Of a stretch of DNA of 64,000 nt, positions 59,700 through 64,000 are shown in pieces. Under the pieces are notes generated by a model that was given only the letters and a program-made list of their open reading frames with translations, did no database searches and was not told the origin of the DNA. The position numbers and the translations under genes are program-made. Source of the DNA: Amyelois transitella. Its lineage: Eukaryota; Arthropoda; Insecta; Lepidoptera; Pyralidae. Each line of letters starts with the position of its first letter. Within the stretch, counting starts at the first letter, position 1. The stretch is taken from contig NC_083512.1 of NCBI RefSeq assembly GCF_032362555.1, positions 8,110,001 through 8,174,000 on the forward strand. The letters run 5' to 3'.

Positions 59700-60117
59700 T
59701 TCTAATATTTCAATTGTACTGCAGAGAACTGATTATTCGGAATGAATAACAATTTTTTTGTCTTCGGAAAATTATTGGTCCATTGCAATCATGTGATTAT
59801 CAGCAATCATTGGACCTAATTATGAAATTGAATAGTTATTACGTTGATTGAATAACTACACTGGTTGATGTAGGTATTCTAATTTTACAAGACGTAAGAG
59901 AATCAACTTTTGGTACATACATAAATTAGTCATATTTTAGGAATGAACCATTTCATTAGATGCCAGCTGCTGAGAACCTACCATCCAACCATGTATTTAA
60001 GCATTTATTATGAACTCATTACATATGAAAACGAAAAATACCTACATATCATCAATACATATAATAAAACAGTAAAATAAAATTTTGTTTGTACATTGAG
60101 TACATACATATATATAT

Positions 60118-60364
60118 ATATGGTCACGTCTATATCCCTTGCGGGGTAGAGTCAACAATCTTGAAAAACTGAATGGCCACGTTCAGCTATTTGGCTTAAT
60201 GATAGAATTGAGATTCAAATAGTGACAATAGTGCTAACACATCGCCCAAAAAAGAATCCCAAGTTTGTAACCCTATCCCTAAGTCGCCTTTTACGACATC
60301 CATGGGAAAGAGATGGAGAGGTCCTATTCTTTTTTGTATTGGTGCCGGGAACCACACGGCACAT
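60118..60364 (-). repeat. SINE-like family A copy between odorant receptor and P450
   Basis: Reversed copy: it starts in a TATATATATA tract, contains CCCTTGCGGGGTAGAGTC and ACGACATCCATGGGAAAG, and ends GTGCCGGGAACCACACGGCAC. Confidence 0.88.
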
Positions 60365-61619
60365 TGAGTACGAGTATGTACCTATATTTTCAATAAAATA
60401 ATTTATAACGATGAAGAAATAGTAATCGAGCATGAATAAAAAAAAAAGTCTGTCTGCTTGTATGTTTGCTGACGCGACACGCTATTTCTTATGCCTGGCC
60501 AACATATAGGGTATCATTTATTTTGGAAACTGGAACAGCTGATGTCGAACCATAACAGCTCAGTTAAACTATAGGAAATATCGAAAAGAGGCTGATGAGC
60601 ATTTTCCGTTGGCGTATAAAAATCGAAGATTTGGAACACCTGATGCAGAACCATTATAGACCAGCTAAATAATTCGAATTATGGAAAAGACGTCTTAACA
60701 AAAGTTTTTCAACATGATGAGAATTTTCTTTGGCGAAACAAAAAAAGGAAGATCTGCATCATGTGATGTAGAAGCCAAAGGGACCAGCTACTCTGTAATA
60801 TGTACCGTAATTTGAGTAAATTTATTGACCTAAACCTTCGTATTTCCAATAACATGCAAATGGAGAAGCTAAACGTGGCTGTTCAGTCTTTTCAAGACTG
60901 TTGACTCTATACTCCATACCTAGAGTAGAATTTTGTTCCACTTTAATGCTGGGCACTAAAGTTTTATGTAACATCTTTTCAACTTCTCTTTATTTATATT
61001 TGTTCATTGTGTATTATTGGTATGTAATAAATCAAACGAACGTGGGTTCAATGAACTTATATAACCGCAATATAAATATTTATTTACAATCTAAATCCAA
61101 AGATAATGTGTAAAGCTGGTACCATTTACTTATCTAAGTATACCGCGATATTGTCACCATTTTATTTTTCGTCTGTCCTAAAAATATAAAAAGCCAGGGC
61201 TACCAACGATTCGCGGTACGAACAATATCATTTACTTATTTCTGTCTATCTGTACTGTTTTATCAGTTTAGAAATTTAATAATGCAGACGTGTGTTTATA
61301 TTTCTTTACAGTAGGTATTTTATATAAACTGGGAATGGGAAATAACAAGCTTTTACCCCATTTCTTCTTTCTTTCAGTGTCTCTCTAACTTCCTCAGTGT
61401 TATCCAGGATAATACCTAAATATTTACCTAGTTTGCACATGTAGGTATCGCTAGTGGATTGCAATACCTAACGCAACGCAACACAATACAATGCAATGTA
61501 GGTATTAAAGCAACCGAAATGAGTAAAGTAGCATTGCATGTGTCTTTATGTGGCTTCTCCACTTGAGATATTGATTTTCCAAGTAGCGACGTAATGCAGT
61601 TATTTCAGTGAACCAGCAA

Positions 61620-61890
61620 AGTTATTGGAAAGATTTAAATTACCCTTGTGGTGAACAGCTCTACGCCACACGTCACATACAGCAAATCATACAACTGTCA
61701 ATCATCGCGAAGAATATGACGCGCTCAACCAATAGCAGCGAAGAATCTAAATCGCGATTACAAAGATTTCACGGATTGGAGCATATATGCAACCTCTGAT
61801 ACAACATTGTTGGAGCCGCGGTTTCCCAGGCATACTTAGCCTGGCGGAAGTTAGGTGGCGGTCGAGCCGGATCATCGCTCCCGCTTCACC
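61620..61890 (+). repeat. Dispersed repeat, family C copy (opposite orientation)
   Basis: It contains TCAACCAATAGCAGCGAAGA, TCGCGATTACAAAGATTTCA, then TTGTTGGAGCCGCGG and AGCCTGGCGGAAG. These are the reverse complements of blocks in the copies at 9640-9918 and 22600-22875. Confidence 0.8.
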
Positions 61891-62509
61891 CTAATAGGAT
61901 TGTTTTGTTCACGTTCGAATAGAAATTCAACAAGACAACGCTCTGGCTTGACGCTCTTACATATCATATCGAACCAAACATAAACAAAGTCGGAAACTAG
62001 GGGACAGGGGTGAGGTTACACGGCGCGGGGTCAAACCGTCGTCTACAAAAGCACCTCGCAGATATATATAATCCTCATTTTGTTCAAGTCGTACTCCCTT
62101 AGCAATCATTTTCTGCATTTTTTCATTGCCAACTTTGACTGAAAACGAATTTAACGATTCAATATTATATACGAGCCCGTTTCTCTCTTACCGCCAACTT
62201 TGAATTTCTCTCTCATTCGCGACAATGGCTGTTTAGTGTGTATTGATCAAGACCAAACAAACCGTCTTGGTATTTACATATTAATATTCGAAGAATAATG
62301 AGTACATGCTACGCTGGATTGCAGACAAGTCGGAATGATGTTATTTTAAGGATACATAAACCTTAAAATAAAACCGTATATATATTGCACATTGCTGTAT
62401 CAATTGGTTATTAAGTGTGTAATTGCTAATTACACATATAAAATAAAAACTTATTTATTTTATTGTGACCAGCACTTTTCTTTAAGGGGCGTACCTACTT
62501 GCATTAAAG

Positions 62510-63167
62510 ATGTTAGGAATTATAGGCAGCGTCGTATTTTTGGCAGTGTTATTAAGATCGTTGTATAAAAATGCTTATAGGAGACCATCAGAAAAGTTTC
62601 CACCAGGTAAGTTACATTTTAATTTCAAATTACTATTGGTTTTAAAATCAGTATCCTCTTCCTGTGAATGTGGTGAAACTTGGAACTGTTAATAAAGTAA
62701 AAATTTACCAAGATATTGGTTTCAGGAAAGCAGCAGTCTTCAAAATCAACGTAACTTTGTTAGAAAAAATTCCAAGCATACCTATATCTGTTATGTATAG
62801 GTACAAAATTGAATCTAGGGGTAGTCTTTTGAAAAGTCTACAACGGTACAAGGAGCTCGTATCGATGATACACAGATAATAAAAGTAATCGTTTCTAATT
62901 CTAAATTACTCATAACAGGACCTCCAAGCCTCCCCGTATACGGTGCCTACTGGATAGTGCTATGGTACGGCTACAACGACCTAGCGAATGCCTTCAGAAA
63001 ACTTGGAGAAATATACAAGACCAAGGTAGTCGGACTGTACTTGGGTTCTGTGCCTACGGTGGTGATCAATGATCCTGTTATGGCCAAAGAGATGCTGAGT
63101 AGCGATGCTTTCGATGGTAGAATGGACGTCATCTTAAACAGACTCCGCTCTTATTGGAAGCGGCTAG
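62510..63167 (+). CDS. Cytochrome P450, N-terminal part (gene runs off the right edge)
   Basis: Two exons, 62510-62606 and 62919-63167, are joined in phase 1 (CCACCAG|GTAAGT ... AACAG|GACCTCC). Exon 1 encodes a membrane anchor (MLGIIGSVVFLAVLLRSLY) and the start of the proline hinge, completed across the intron as EKFPPGPPSLPVYGAYW. Exon 2 continues with LANAFRKLGEIYKTKVVGLY, then GSVPTVVINDPVMAKEML and the DAFDGRMDVILNRLR segment, as in clan 2 insect P450s (CYP303/304/305-like). It ends in phase 1 at 63167. Microsomal P450s oxidise hormones or foreign compounds. The helix I, ExxR and haem-Cys parts would lie beyond 64000. No further exon is seen in 63168-64000, which holds AT-rich intron and a family A SINE. 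The subfamily cannot be fixed from these 115 residues. Confidence 0.9.
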
Positions 63168-63739
63168 GTAAGTTACATTAATGATAATGTGGTAGGTATA
63201 AACATAGCGTATAACCCCAAAGCAGGCAATGTACCTTTTTAATGGTGAAATAATTTTCATGATTTGTTCAGTATTTCCGAAGATTAGCCCATACAAACAA
63301 ACAAAGTTACAAAATCGTAACAGATCTATAGGCAAATAGCTTTTGTTATTCTATTTTGATTGTATCGGTTTGTGAACCCAATCAAGTGATTCATAATTTT
63401 GATAACCGTCATTATGCGATAAAATTACTGTTTTGTTTACTAATTATTTTTTTTATATACCTACACAACAGTAATTAAGTCGTAGAGTAGATCTTTATTT
63501 CATATATTAATACTTAGTTAACAATTGTTTAGTATTCTGTAAGAGATCCTTTACGGGAAAAGTCCATCGTTGCCATATTTTATTTCTGTATGTTACCTTT
63601 ATGCAGTTGGGTATTGTTTTACGCAATAAAGTTACCACAAATTGTGACTCGGATGTCAATCATGCACAGTATGTTTGCGAGCAAAATGATAAATTATCGT
63701 TCATCAACCCTGCCCTTCATATGTTTGCATTTACTTCGA

Positions 63740-63998
63740 AGCCGTGTGGTTCCCGGCACAAATAGAAAAAAAGAATAGGACCAATCCATCTCATTCCCAT
63801 GGATGTCGTAAAAGGCAACTAAGGGATAGGCTTTTAAACTTGGGATTCTTCTAAGGATCGGCTAGTAACCTGTCACTATTATTTATATAAGAATCAATTC
63901 TATCATTAAGCCAAAAAGCCGAACGTGGCCTATCAGTGTTTTGTGGCTTCGTCTACCCCGCGAGGGACAAAGACGTAACCATATGTATGTATGTGTAC
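63740..63998 (+). repeat. SINE-like family A copy in P450 intron
   Basis: GCCGTGTGGTTCCCGGCAC through CCATGGATGTCGTAAAAGG and GCCGAACGTGGCC to the ATGTATGTATG tail at the window's right edge. It is nearly full length. Confidence 0.85.
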
Positions 63999-64000
63999 TT

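Larger units (their letters stand above)
59700..62509. other. Intergenic region between odorant receptor and P450
   Basis: This is the shared upstream region of the two divergent genes. It contains a family A SINE copy in reverse (60118-60364), a short family A fragment (60868-60910) and an inverted family C repeat (61620-61890). The open frames here fall in repeats or lack recognisable motifs. No gene is supported. Confidence 0.5.

Noticed and set aside
62664-62879. Open frame between P450 exons 1 and 2
   Set aside because: It lies in the intron. The two flanking exons join in phase to make the proline hinge, and the intervening peptide resembles no P450 segment.
1-64000. CRISPR arrays, bacterial operons, riboswitches or viral integrations
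   Set aside because: None seen. The window is an ordinary insect nuclear region, the tandem repeats lack spacer structure, and no viral gene was recognised.

Overview
This is nuclear DNA of a moth or butterfly (Lepidoptera). It is AT-rich, its genes are split by GT-AG introns, and it carries several lepidopteran-type dispersed repeats: a Bm1-like tRNA-derived SINE, a second abundant SINE-like family ending in a (TATG)n tract, LINE tails and MITEs. All gene models below were assembled by hand by matching splice sites and reading-frame phase, then checked against the family's usual length and motifs. No database search was possible.

Layout, left to right. (1) 1434-4107, plus: the 3' end of an unrecognised gene with a mucin-like Thr/Lys/Ala tract, a Cys-rich segment and a hydrophobic C-terminus. 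(2) 4167-10920, minus: a secreted CAP-domain (venom allergen 5-like) protein with a long C-terminal extension, tail-to-tail with gene 1. (3) 11605-13368, plus: ribulose-phosphate 3-epimerase, head-to-head with the CAP gene. (4) 13485-15055, minus: a SPOUT1 (C9orf114)-type RNA methyltransferase. (5) A 4.4 kb intergenic stretch with a TATCGATA cluster and an 0.8 kb transposon that has an 8-bp target duplication. (6) 19499-25791, plus: ATIC/PurH, complete in 11 exons. (7) 28558-49799, plus: Relish, the p100/p105-type NF-kB of the Imd pathway, complete in 22 exons and about 944 codons. (8) 51.6-52.9 kb: repeats, a hairpin and a dead LINE. (9) 53108-56207, plus: the C15orf61 homologue, whose second intron holds a 1.9 kb inverted-repeat element carrying a SWIM-zinc-finger ORF fragment. 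(10) 56334-59699, minus: an intact odorant receptor in 8 exons. (11) 62510 to the right edge, plus: the first two exons of a cytochrome P450.

The genes are not one pathway. RPE (pentose phosphate) and ATIC (purine synthesis) are housekeeping enzymes that share the ribose-phosphate supply. Relish and the CAP protein are immune or secreted-type genes. The odorant receptor and P450 belong to chemosensory or detoxification families.

The most notable signals are: the CAP gene with both CAP histidines apparently replaced, and its possible kinship to gene 1; the SWIM inverted-repeat element; the G-rich-ended MITE; and four cases in which the 3' end of an exon has been partly copied into the intron just downstream.
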